Assembly: GCF_002709775.1 (NCBI RefSeq)
Contig: NZ_PAQR01000035.1
Location: forward strand, 1-46,481
Direction of reading: 5' to 3'
Origin: Thalassospira sp.
GTDB taxonomy: Bacteria > Pseudomonadota > Alphaproteobacteria > Rhodospirillales > Thalassospiraceae
DNA length: 46,481 nt
A program made the translations under genes and the position numbers. Below, piece by piece: positions 7,311 to 14,124 of the stretch. Positions within the stretch are counted from its first letter, which is position 1. Each line of letters opens with the position of its first letter. The notes below the pieces were generated by a model. That model was not told where the DNA came from. It was given only the letters and a program-made list of their open reading frames with translations, and did not search any database.

Positions 7311-7634
7311 TTAGCCCGCCGTCGCCCGAAGCGTCGTGAGCAGCGAGAGCATATTGTCGGGAACGTCGCTTTTGGCGATCTTGGCGGTTCCGGCGGCACC
7401 AGCCATCGTATCGACGGAATAGATCTGGATGACGCCCTGATTGGTGGCCGCCTGCGAGGTGACGCCGACTTGCTGTTGTGCGCTGACGGCGTTTTCATAA
7501 AGAATGCCGGTCGAATGGGCGAGGGACTGGAAGATCGAGCCCATCGCCATTGCCGGCGCGTCACCGAGAACCTTCACGTTCGCCTGGGTAACGGCATCGG
7601 TGATCTGACCATTGAGCGGAGTGTTATCAGCCAC
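7311..7634 (-). CDS. RebB-family R-body protein (duplicated trio, copy 2)
   Basis: A 107-aa Reb protein starting from GTG at 7634 behind the same CAGGAGATA ribosome site seen in copy 1. It begins MADNTPLNGQITDAVTQ and carries VLGDAPAMAMGSIFQ, the LYENAVSAQQQ helix, SQAATNQGVIQIYSVDTMAG and KSDVPDNMLSLL. By eye it differs from copy 3 at about 13 of 107 positions, and a stretch of more than 40 central residues is identical, so the duplication is recent or under strong constraint. It is a monocistronic unit with its own promoter element (7729-7752) and terminator (7224-7258). The GTG start may lower its yield relative to the ATG copies. Confidence 0.92.
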   Translation of the reverse strand: MADNTPLNGQITDAVTQANVKVLGDAPAMAMGSIFQSLAHSTGILYENAVSAQQQVGVTSQAATNQGVIQIYSVDTMAGAAGTAKIAKSDVPDNMLSLLTTLRATAG

Positions 7635-7728
7635 TGTTTATCTCCTGATTGCTTGGGAAATTCGCAGAAGGAAAACGATGACCTTGGTCAGGCCGTCCGC
7701 CTTCCGCATCTAGTGCGTCCAAAGATTT

Positions 7729-7752
7729 GACGGGGAAGTCGGGCTTCTGTGA
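7729..7752 (-). promoter_or_regulatory. R-body promoter element, site 4 (TCACA-N15-CGTC)
   Basis: TCACA at 7752-7748, 15 bases, CGTC at 7732-7729, 95 bases before the GTG at 7634. The leader downstream resembles that of copy 1 (shared ATGCGGAA and CAATCAGGAGATA blocks). Confidence 0.78.
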
Positions 7753-7794
7753 TGACGCGCTGCGCGAAACTTGACGTGCGGAAAAACAAGCCTG

Positions 7795-7839
7795 CCGAAT
7801 AGAAATCGGGCGGTCGCAGATGGATGCGACCGCCCGATT
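7795..7839 (-). terminator. Terminator-like hairpin after reb 7876-8199
   Basis: A 15-bp perfect stem (AATCGGGCGGTCGCA with its complement, 7804-7818 and 7825-7839) and a 6-base loop. The 3' side on the minus strand is TTTCTATT, a weaker U-tract, so it may stabilise a 3' end as well as terminate. Confidence 0.72.
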
Positions 7840-7875
7840 GGTAACTGGCCGTTCGGGCCAAAGATTTTTTGGGAA

Positions 7876-8199
7876 TCAGCCCTTGGTTGCCTGAAGGGCG
7901 GTAAGAAGCGACAGCATGTTGTCGGGAACGTCGCTTTTGGCAATCTTGGAGGTCGCAACAGAGTCTGCCATCGTGTCGACCGAATAGATCTGGATGACGC
8001 CCTGATTGGTGGCGGCCTGCGAAGTGATGCCGATCTGCTGCTGTGCGCTGACAGCATTTTCATAAAGAATGCCGGTGGAATGTGCGAGGGACTGGAAGAT
8101 CGAGCCCATTGCCATTGCCGGGGCGTCGCCCAGAACTTTCACGTTAGCCTGGGTGACAGCATCAGTGATCTGACCGTTTACCGGGGTCGGAATCGCCAT
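7876..8199 (-). CDS. RebB-family R-body protein (duplicated trio, copy 3)
   Basis: A 107-aa Reb protein starting MAIPTPVNGQITDAVTQ, behind AAGGAG. Apart from the first few residues and a short variable patch after SVDTM, it is nearly the same as copy 2. It carries the full family pattern (VLGDAPAMAMGSIFQ, NAVSAQQQIGITSQAATNQG, SDVPDNMLSLL). It is the reb gene nearest the sigma factor and is transcribed alone from site 3, ending at the 7804-7839 hairpin. Its first residues (MAIPTPVNGQ) match the otherwise diverged copy at 5486, which hints at gene conversion or a shared ancestor for the N-terminus. Confidence 0.92.
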   Translation of the reverse strand: MAIPTPVNGQITDAVTQANVKVLGDAPAMAMGSIFQSLAHSTGILYENAVSAQQQIGITSQAATNQGVIQIYSVDTMADSVATSKIAKSDVPDNMLSLLTALQATKG

Positions 8200-8296
8200 T
8201 GTAAACTCTCCTTCGTTACGCTTTGCGGTGTGCTGCTTGCTGTTGTGTTTCTATCGTGCTTCTGTCGGGGTTTCGCCGTCCCGTTTTCAGTCTATC

Positions 8297-8320
8297 GACG
8301 CTGGGTGTTTGCTGTTGTGA
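8297..8320 (-). promoter_or_regulatory. R-body promoter element, site 3 (TCACA-N15-CGTC)
   Basis: TCACA at 8320-8316 within GCGTCACAAC, 15 bases, CGTC at 8300-8297, 98 bases before the reb start at 8199. Confidence 0.78.
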
Positions 8321-8366
8321 CGCGTCTTTTTGGTGCGGTGATTATTTTTTTCATCCCACATCGGGC

Positions 8367-9581
8367 TTATTGAATGCCCGATGCTCTCAGATGTTCGCGT
8401 GCGAGCTGAACCCGCTTGCGCACGGCGCAATTGCTAAGCCCAAGGGCGCTTGCTATCTCGTCATAGGTGCGGTCCTGAACACAGCGCATCAAAAGCGGTT
8501 TGCGCAGTTTTTCCTGCATCGCCAGAAGCGCTGTTTCAAGCTGATCAAGCTTTTCACCGGCAAGATAGGATTCCTCGGGACTTGGTGTCACCGGGGCGGT
8601 GATGGGGGAGGCCGGTGTATCTGCCGCACCATGGGTTTCTTCGCGGTACTCTGCCTTGCGGCGGTTCTGACGGTGCAAATCAATGCAGGCATTATGGACA
8701 ATGCGTGACAGCCAGGCGCGATGGTTGCGGATTTCATCCATGGAATCTTCGAACTTGGTTGATGCCTTGACCATCGCTTCGGACAATGCGTCTTGCGCGT
8801 CATCCATATTGCCCGACATCAGTTTCAGGCATTGTTTCAAAAGCGTGTCCTGCTGATCGATCCACAGCGGCCAGAAATTTGGTGCGGCCGGACCCAGATC
8901 CGCATTTTCCTGCGGTTGGCTTTGCGGTGTGGTTTGTGCCGATGGCGCGTGACTGTCGACGGGTGTAGATGGTGTTTGCGGGGTAACGGGTGCTTGGGGA
9001 ACCGGCTGTCGCAGGGCCGGGCTATCCGCGCCGGGCACAAGACCACGCAGGATATCAAGCGGGTCGGTTGGTGTGGTGCCTGGGGACCCAAGGGCACCGG
9101 CAATGATGTCTTCGGGGCTTGGGCCGCTGCGTGATGGTTCAAGACCGGGAAAGCCTGCCAGCGGATTGAAGTCAGAAGGATAACCGGGCGGTGGGCTATA
9201 GGGGGGGTGACCGGTATTGGCAGGTTGTTTGGCGGTGCAAGTCGACGCTTGCGATTGCGCATGTGTTGATGCGGCTGCCATTGATTGCATGATCGAGCGC
9301 GCATCAAGCGGTCCGTTTGTCGGACCGGCTGCAGTGCTTGGATCGCAATCCGGGTCATCCGGTACTTCTTGCTCTTCTTGCGCGTCGGTTTCGGCAAGCT
9401 TTGCCAGATAATCCTCGGCGATGCGTGCACGTTGTTCCGGTTTGAGCCGTGACCAGATCGAGGTCACCTTGTCATCGTCGCCCAACGCCAGAGAAAGGCT
9501 TTGTTCAAGACTTTTTGCAAAGCTGATCTCGGCTTCTGTCAGGGTTGCCTCATCCTGCGGACTGTTCTTTTCATTCTGCAC
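8367..9581 (-). CDS. ECF-like RNA polymerase sigma factor with long disordered N-terminus
   Basis: A 404-aa sigma-70 family protein. Region 2 is at about residues 240-312 (MSGNMDDAQDALSEAM, RAWLSRIVHNACIDLHRQNR). Region 4 is at about 343-402 with helix-turn-helix TYDEIASALGLSNCAVRKRV. No region 1.1 or 3 is seen, so it is ECF-like. The first 235 residues are a Pro/Gln/Ser-rich, probably unfolded extension, unusual for ECF factors of about 180 residues. I choose GTG at 9581, which follows GGAGGGG. The ATG at 9641 has no ribosome site and lies at the expected transcription start of the promoter element at 9645-9668. FecI-like sigma genes are reported beside reb genes in other proteobacteria. It probably drives the whole R-body set, including itself. 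Confidence 0.88.
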   Translation of the reverse strand: MQNEKNSPQDEATLTEAEISFAKSLEQSLSLALGDDDKVTSIWSRLKPEQRARIAEDYLAKLAETDAQEEQEVPDDPDCDPSTAAGPTNGPLDARSIMQSMAAASTHAQSQASTCTAKQPANTGHPPYSPPPGYPSDFNPLAGFPGLEPSRSGPSPEDIIAGALGSPGTTPTDPLDILRGLVPGADSPALRQPVPQAPVTPQTPSTPVDSHAPSAQTTPQSQPQENADLGPAAPNFWPLWIDQQDTLLKQCLKLMSGNMDDAQDALSEAMVKASTKFEDSMDEIRNHRAWLSRIVHNACIDLHRQNRRKAEYREETHGAADTPASPITAPVTPSPEESYLAGEKLDQLETALLAMQEKLRKPLLMRCVQDRTYDEIASALGLSNCAVRKRVQLAREHLRASGIQ

Positions 9582-9644
9582 TATGGACCCCTCCGGTTGA
9601 TTGAATGCAACCATAGGCTGATTAAGTTTCGCGGTAATCATTAT

Positions 9645-9668
9645 GACGCGGCCGCAAAGAAAGTGTGA
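9645..9668 (-). promoter_or_regulatory. R-body promoter element, site 2, ahead of the sigma gene
   Basis: TCACA at 9668-9664, 15 bases, CGTC at 9648-9645, 64 bases before the GTG at 9581. Its presence before the sigma gene implies positive autoregulation and argues against the upstream ATG at 9641 as start. Confidence 0.77.
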
Positions 9669-9823
9669 ATAAAAGTTTCAATACATCCTATAGTTGTAAT
9701 TTCATGCGCAACGGCGCAGCCGTCGCGAAACGGGCTGAGAGTCGGGTTGGGACGCTTGATCGCGCTTTGATGCGCTTGTTGTTATCTTGGACGTTGCGGG
9801 TTTAATCCCGCTGTTTTGTTACA

Positions 9824-10327
9824 TCAGCCCTTCTTGCCCGGTACGGATTTTGGCCCGTCCGGGGTGCTGCTTTCAGAAGGCTGGTCTTTATCGGCCGTGC
9901 GCGGTGGAAAGGCTTCGGCAAGGGCTGTTTCGACCTTTTCCGACAGGGCCTGCATACGCAAATCAATCTCTTGTGCGATGATTTTGCGGATCTCGTTTGC
10001 GATCTCGAACATGACCTGCTGACCGTCATGCGGGTTCGGATCGGATGCCATATGCGGTGCCCCTTGTTGTGGACCTGGTGCCGGTGGCGCGCTCGCCTGC
10101 CCGGCAGCGGGTGCGCCGATGGGCGGCTGCGGGGCCTGGGTGCCCGCTTTGACGTTTTCGGCGTGACCGGCAATGGTCTGTTTCTGATCAAGAACCTGCG
10201 CGCGGGCCCGTTCGGCGGCCTGTGACATGGCCTGTTGGGTTGCCAGATATTCCTGATTGAACGCCTTTCTGACTGCATCCTTGCGGCCGCTTGCCGTGGC
10301 GATATCGTTCTGTGCCTGTCCGGACAT
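9824..10327 (-). CDS. Unrecognised R-body locus protein, coiled and Pro-rich
   Basis: A 167-aa protein of no family I recognise. Residues 1-55 are polar and helical (AVRKAFNQEYLATQQAMSQA). Residues 60-95 are a Pro/Ala/Gly-rich linker. Residues 100-140 form an amphipathic helical segment (MFEIANEIRKIIAQEIDLRM), and the C-terminus is polar with a Lys-rich end. No signal peptide or membrane helix is visible. Its ATG overlaps the stop of the upstream 511-aa gene (TGATG), so the two are co-translated. It sits upstream of the sigma gene in the promoter-element regulon. Co-regulation suggests an assembly, scaffold or regulatory role in R-body formation. The name cannot be taken further than that. 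Confidence 0.75.
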   Translation of the reverse strand: MSGQAQNDIATASGRKDAVRKAFNQEYLATQQAMSQAAERARAQVLDQKQTIAGHAENVKAGTQAPQPPIGAPAAGQASAPPAPGPQQGAPHMASDPNPHDGQQVMFEIANEIRKIIAQEIDLRMQALSEKVETALAEAFPPRTADKDQPSESSTPDGPKSVPGKKG

Positions 10328-11862
10328 CAGGTGCCTCCCTTGCTGCTGCCAGCCCCTCCCGCATTGCCGGTTTTGCCCTTGGTGCTGCAGGTTGGCGACT
10401 TGGTCACGGGGGGCTTGGGTTGCGCGCTGGTCGTGCTGTTTGTGTCGTCACTGTCGCCAGTGGATCCGCTATCGGATTTTGCCGCAGGCGATGGTGTTGA
10501 CGGTTTTGACGGTGTCGGGTTTGCTTCCAGCATGAAGGCGGGCTGAATGAAGCCGTATTTCTTCAGATCCTGTGGATCGGGGTCATTGGGCAGGCCGGTC
10601 AGGCTGGTTTCAAGCCGCCCGCGGCTATCGGAGATCATGCTTGCCGCACGGCAGGCCGAATGATCGGTTTGGCTGCTACACGTCAGGATCGCAGTCGGGG
10701 TGCTGGTGCGCGCCGCGGTCAAAAGCTGGGCGGTGACATCAAAGCTCGCCTCGGCCTCATAACGGACCAGAACAACCAGACCTGCACCCTTTTTGCCTTC
10801 GCTGGGCGGGGTGATCTGCACCCAGAACGGAATGCTGCTATTGGGACCGACCACGACACTGCCGGCCACAATCGGGCTGGGCAGGCTGCCGGTATATTCC
10901 AGATGGATTGGCACCGGCGCATGATTGCCAAGGATCAGACAGACTTTCGCCAGATCAGGTGTCGTTTCGCTGGTGACGGTGCCAACGTTTTGTTCCAGAT
11001 GAAGGGCATGGGCCTCCCCGCCATAAATAGGCACTTCCGACATCAGCGGTGCGCCGCCATCACTTGTCGCACTATCAAACAACAGCGCGCGCAATTGCGA
11101 AGGGACCGAGGTCGGTACGGTGACGGACAGTTCCGACTGCGCATCGGGCAATGCCCCGACATGCAGGGACCATTTGCGAAGCGACGCCGGAATGTCCGTT
11201 GCCTGCATGCGTGCGGCAATCGCCGTTTGCGCGCTGGTCCGGGTCGGGGACAGCGGATAGTCCTGTTTCATCCTGATCGCCCAGTCCGGCGTGCCATCCG
11301 TGGTATCGGACTTGCCTTCAAGCGATGGCATCGCCGTTCTGAACATATCATCGGCGATCACCGGACCCTTCATGTCGGTCACGCTGCCGTCAGTATGGGT
11401 GGTGGTCACACCCCACTGCGCATTGGCATCTGCCGCACTTGCGGGCGACGGTTCGCCGTGATCCCCGGTGCTGTGCCAGGGCTCGGAGGTTTCAGACGCT
11501 GCAACATAGCTTGGCATCATGACCTGGGGCGCATGTGTCGAACCATTGCCATCCCCATCCAGCAGATAGCGCTGAATAATCTGGAATGCCGTTTCCATCG
11601 GTTGGGGTTGGGGGCTCTGACCCCCGCCTTGATCTGGCGGGAAACCCGGCAGGCCAAGGTCACGACACAGGGCTGCCATCATATCGATGGCGGCCTGCTC
11701 TGCACTGCCGGCGTCGGGATTTTCGCTTGGCTCTTTCAGATTGTTTTCGGCTTCTGCCGGACCGGCCTCGGACGGGGTTTGTCCGGGTGTTGCATTGCTG
11801 TCTGGATCGGTCACGGATTTGCCAGATGGTTTGGCTGGTTTGGGCGCGTCACTATCGGTCAT
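10327..11862 (-). CDS. Unrecognised 511-aa R-body locus protein
   Basis: A 511-aa protein I do not recognise. The start is the ATG at 11862 behind GGGAG; the frame is open further upstream without support. Residues 1-90 are disordered (Pro, Ser, Asp, Glu). The middle holds a folded region, with a beta-rich section around 290-410 (VCLILGNHAPVPIHLEY, FWVQITPPSEGKKGAGLVVL) that looks immunoglobulin-like, and three Cys near LTCSSQTDHSACR and in VCLIL. The last 70 residues are again Ser/Pro/Gly-rich, ending in SSKGGT. No signal peptide or transmembrane helix is seen. It leads a two-gene operon under promoter site 1, the same element as the reb genes, so it belongs to the R-body regulon. A structural or assembly factor is possible. 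Confidence 0.78.
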   Translation of the reverse strand: MTDSDAPKPAKPSGKSVTDPDSNATPGQTPSEAGPAEAENNLKEPSENPDAGSAEQAAIDMMAALCRDLGLPGFPPDQGGGQSPQPQPMETAFQIIQRYLLDGDGNGSTHAPQVMMPSYVAASETSEPWHSTGDHGEPSPASAADANAQWGVTTTHTDGSVTDMKGPVIADDMFRTAMPSLEGKSDTTDGTPDWAIRMKQDYPLSPTRTSAQTAIAARMQATDIPASLRKWSLHVGALPDAQSELSVTVPTSVPSQLRALLFDSATSDGGAPLMSEVPIYGGEAHALHLEQNVGTVTSETTPDLAKVCLILGNHAPVPIHLEYTGSLPSPIVAGSVVVGPNSSIPFWVQITPPSEGKKGAGLVVLVRYEAEASFDVTAQLLTAARTSTPTAILTCSSQTDHSACRAASMISDSRGRLETSLTGLPNDPDPQDLKKYGFIQPAFMLEANPTPSKPSTPSPAAKSDSGSTGDSDDTNSTTSAQPKPPVTKSPTCSTKGKTGNAGGAGSSKGGT

Positions 11863-11955
11863 GCCTGCACTCCCCAATGGTGCCTTGCAGCACTCAAAAG
11901 GGCTCTGCACAAAGCTGCCCCTGATCTGCAAGAAGTTTTACGTTCCTTGCAAAAA

Positions 11956-11979
11956 GACGAGGCGGCGAGCGCGATGTGA
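11956..11979 (-). promoter_or_regulatory. R-body promoter element, site 1, ahead of the 511-aa gene
   Basis: TCACA at 11979-11975, 15 bases, CGTC at 11959-11956, 94 bases before the start at 11862. It is the first element of the locus after the tRNA gene and its terminator. Confidence 0.75.
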
Positions 11980-12039
11980 AAAGTTTTGCGCCCAAATGAC
12001 CGGGAAATCGCTGGTATTGCGCCGTGCAACGTGACCTGA

Positions 12040-12077
12040 AACACAAAACCCCGCCGGGGCTGACCCGGCGGGGGTTT
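12040..12077 (-). terminator. Intrinsic terminator of the tRNA-Thr gene
   Basis: A GC-rich 12-bp hairpin (AACCCCGCCGGG with its near-complement, 5-base loop) lies 12 bases past the tRNA 3' end. On the minus strand it is followed by GTTTTGTGTTT. It also insulates the R-body promoter beyond it. Confidence 0.8.
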
Positions 12078-12088
12078 GTTAATCAAAA

Positions 12089-12164
12089 TGGTGCTGGTGA
12101 TAGGATTTGAACCTACGACCTACGCATTACGAATGCGCCGCTCTACCAGCTGAGCTACACCAGC
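12089..12164 (-). tRNA. tRNA-Thr (anticodon CGU)
   Basis: A 76-base tRNA with encoded CCA. The acceptor stem is GCTGGTG with CACCAGC and discriminator A. The D arm is GCTC/GAGC, the anticodon stem GCGCA/TGCGT with loop TTCGTAA (anticodon CGT, reading ACG), and the T arm contains GGTTCAAATCC. Confidence 0.95.
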
Positions 12165-12379
12165 ACGATTCATTTTGTGGCGCGGAAAATACGGACAATC
12201 ACCGCCCTTGGCAAGAGGTTTGTTGTTCTTTTTGCCAACAAATGCCGGACTTTCAGCCATGCCCTGAAATCAGGGCTCGGACGCACAATATCACATTGAC
12301 CATGCTGTAATTATCCGGCTTAGATGTGCCCGATCAAAATTGTTCAAAATCGACCAAAATTCATGTGCGGGGGCAAATC

Positions 12380-13153
12380 ATGTGTCGTTGGCTAAGCTAT
12401 ATCGGGGATCCGGTTTATCTGGAAAAGCTGGTCTTTGAACCGCGCCATTCGCTGGTCGAGCAAAGCCTGCATGCCGAACAGGCCAAAACACCGACCAATG
12501 GTGACGGCTTTGGCCTTGGCTGGTATGACGAACGCCCGACACCGGGGCTGTATCGCGAAATCCTGCCGGCCTGGAATGACCCGAACCTGCGCTCGCTCGC
12601 CCATCATATCCGCTCGGGCCTTTTCTTTGCCCATGTGCGTGCCTCCACCGGGACCCACACCAGCCGCACCAACTGCCACCCGTTTTCCCATGGCCAGTAT
12701 CTGTTCATGCATAACGGCCAGATTGGCGATTACCCGCTGGTGCGCCGATCGCTTGAAATGATGATTGAGGATGAGTTTTACGAAGGCCGGCAGGGCTCCA
12801 CCGACAGCGAGCTGATCTTTTGCCTGATGCTGACCTTGGGCCTGCGCGAAGACCCGCACCGAGCCATCCGCCGTACGATCGAGGTTGTCGAAAATGAAAT
12901 GAAGCAGCGCGGCGCGACATCGCCGTTCCGTTTCACCGCCTGTCTGTCAAATGGCAAAAGCATCTGCGCCATCCGCCACGCCAGCGACGACAAGCCGCCA
13001 TCACTTTACTGGCGTAAACGCGACGACCACGTGATCGTCGTTTCCGAACCGCTTGATGCCGAAAGCGACAGCTGGAAGGCGGTCGCGCCGAACCATACCC
13101 TGCATGTCGAAGGCGATCTGACCATCAGCGAAGAAGCGACACTCGCCTGCTGA
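12380..13153 (+). CDS. Class II glutamine amidotransferase
   Basis: A 257-aa protein of the YafJ/EgtC-like class II amidotransferase family. It begins MCRWLSYIGDP, so Cys2 becomes the N-terminal nucleophile once Met is removed. Other family landmarks are NGDGFGLGWY, the HVRASTGTHTSRTNCHPF segment, FMHNGQIGDY and GSTDSELIF. There is no attached synthase domain, so it either acts with a separate partner or hydrolyses gamma-glutamyl amides. The start at 12380 is preceded by a GGGGG ribosome site; the frame is open back to 12326 but there the protein would not expose Cys2. It is a single gene between the tRNA and the DeoR regulator, ending one base from that convergent gene. Confidence 0.9.
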   Translation: MCRWLSYIGDPVYLEKLVFEPRHSLVEQSLHAEQAKTPTNGDGFGLGWYDERPTPGLYREILPAWNDPNLRSLAHHIRSGLFFAHVRASTGTHTSRTNCHPFSHGQYLFMHNGQIGDYPLVRRSLEMMIEDEFYEGRQGSTDSELIFCLMLTLGLREDPHRAIRRTIEVVENEMKQRGATSPFRFTACLSNGKSICAIRHASDDKPPSLYWRKRDDHVIVVSEPLDAESDSWKAVAPNHTLHVEGDLTISEEATLAC

Positions 13154-13936
13154 TTACGACACGACAACAATCTGACTACGTGCCTTGACCAGCGCGCGTT
13201 GCAGGGCATCCCCCGGCGCGGCATTCAGCAACACGGTCTGAAAATCGCTGGCGTGACCATCACGGCAGAGTGCTTTGCGGCCGACCTTCTTCTCGTCGAT
13301 CATCAGGATGGCGTGATCGCAGCACGAGACGAGCGCGCGCCTTGCGCGGACTTCATCCATGTTGAAGTCAAGCAAATCCCCTTCGTCGCTCATGCCGCCA
13401 ACACTGACAATCCCGAAATCGGCGCGCATGCTGCCGAAAAAGTCCGCACTGTCTGCGCCAATGATATCAAGATCGCGGGTGCGCACGGTGCCACCGGCAA
13501 GGCGGAGCGTGACATTGGGCGCATTTTGCAGCGCCATCACCACATGCAGATTGTTTGTGAGAACCGTTAAGTTGCGATGCGATGCCAGATGCTGGGCGGC
13601 GAGTTCGGCGGTGGTGCCGGTGCCAATCGCAATCGTGCAGCCCTCCGGGATCAGGTCGGCCACCTTGGCGGCGATCGCCATTTTGCCCGTGCGGTTCCAG
13701 TCTTCACGTTTTTCATAGGCCGAGTTATCCGGATCGGGTGCCGGGCCGGCAAGACCGTGACGGCGAAACACGCGGCCCTGTTCATGCAGGTCGCGCAGAT
13801 CGGTGCGGATGGTCTGGACCGAGACATTAAATCGGCGTGCCAGTTCCTCGACCGCCATGAAGCCGGTCGATTTGACAAGGGCAACGATGCGGTCGCGTCG
13901 GCGATCAAGGGGCACTGGATCAGGGGTGTTGGACAC
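13154..13936 (-). CDS. DeoR/GlpR-family transcriptional regulator
   Basis: A 260-aa repressor. The N-terminal winged helix (residues about 10-65) contains AVEELARRFNVSVQTIRTDL, and a sugar-isomerase-like sensor domain follows (about 80-235, with CTIAIGTGTTAELAAQHL and the TNNLHVVMAL and ADFGIVSVGG motifs). DeoR-type proteins usually sense phosphorylated sugars or related phosphates and repress uptake genes. It is divergent from the transporter operon at 14125-20103. The gap holds two copies, in opposite orientation, of the 12-mer TTTCGTTCGAAA, one just ahead of each gene. Autoregulation plus control of the operon is the simple reading. Confidence 0.92.
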   Translation of the reverse strand: MSNTPDPVPLDRRRDRIVALVKSTGFMAVEELARRFNVSVQTIRTDLRDLHEQGRVFRRHGLAGPAPDPDNSAYEKREDWNRTGKMAIAAKVADLIPEGCTIAIGTGTTAELAAQHLASHRNLTVLTNNLHVVMALQNAPNVTLRLAGGTVRTRDLDIIGADSADFFGSMRADFGIVSVGGMSDEGDLLDFNMDEVRARRALVSCCDHAILMIDEKKVGRKALCRDGHASDFQTVLLNAAPGDALQRALVKARSQIVVVS

Positions 13937-13944
13937 GGCTTCTC

Positions 13945-13956
13945 TTTCGTTCGAAA
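13945..13956. promoter_or_regulatory. Probable DeoR operator, regulator side
   Basis: TTTCGTTCGAAA, eight bases before the regulator start. It is the exact reverse complement of the site at 14095-14106, and the TTCG/CGAA composition is typical of GlpR/DeoR sites. Confidence 0.65.
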
Positions 13957-14094
13957 GTAGTTATTTCGCTTGTAGTCGGAGTATAGACAAGCCGAAACAC
14001 CGCTGCATAGCCCGGTTTTCATGTTGAAACATTTAATTCTTGGTGTTGTCACACAACTGAAATCGAAATCCCGATAGCTTCCGGATCGAAACAT

Positions 14095-14106
14095 TTTCGA
14101 ACGAAA
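14095..14106. promoter_or_regulatory. Probable DeoR operator, transporter side
   Basis: TTTCGAACGAAA, 18 bases before the binding-protein start, with extra TCGAAA half-sites at about 14063 and 14086. It is the inverted twin of the site at 13945-13956. Confidence 0.65.
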
Positions 14107-14124
14107 CCTCAAGGGATGCCGATC

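Noticed and set aside
9582..9641. Upstream ATG starts for the sigma gene at 9641 and 9614
   Set aside because: Neither has a ribosome site, and both lie at or just after the predicted transcription start. GTG at 9581 follows GGAGGGG.
10660..11979. 439-codon plus-strand frame opposite the 511-aa R-body locus gene
   Set aside because: It is Arg/Gly/Cys-rich shadow composition. The minus-strand gene has a ribosome site, promoter element and TGATG coupling, while this frame has none.
4171..12164. R-body cluster as an integrated island with att repeats
   Set aside because: I found no integrase and no repeat of the tRNA-Thr 3' end near the other boundary. It is kept only as a low-interest positional note.
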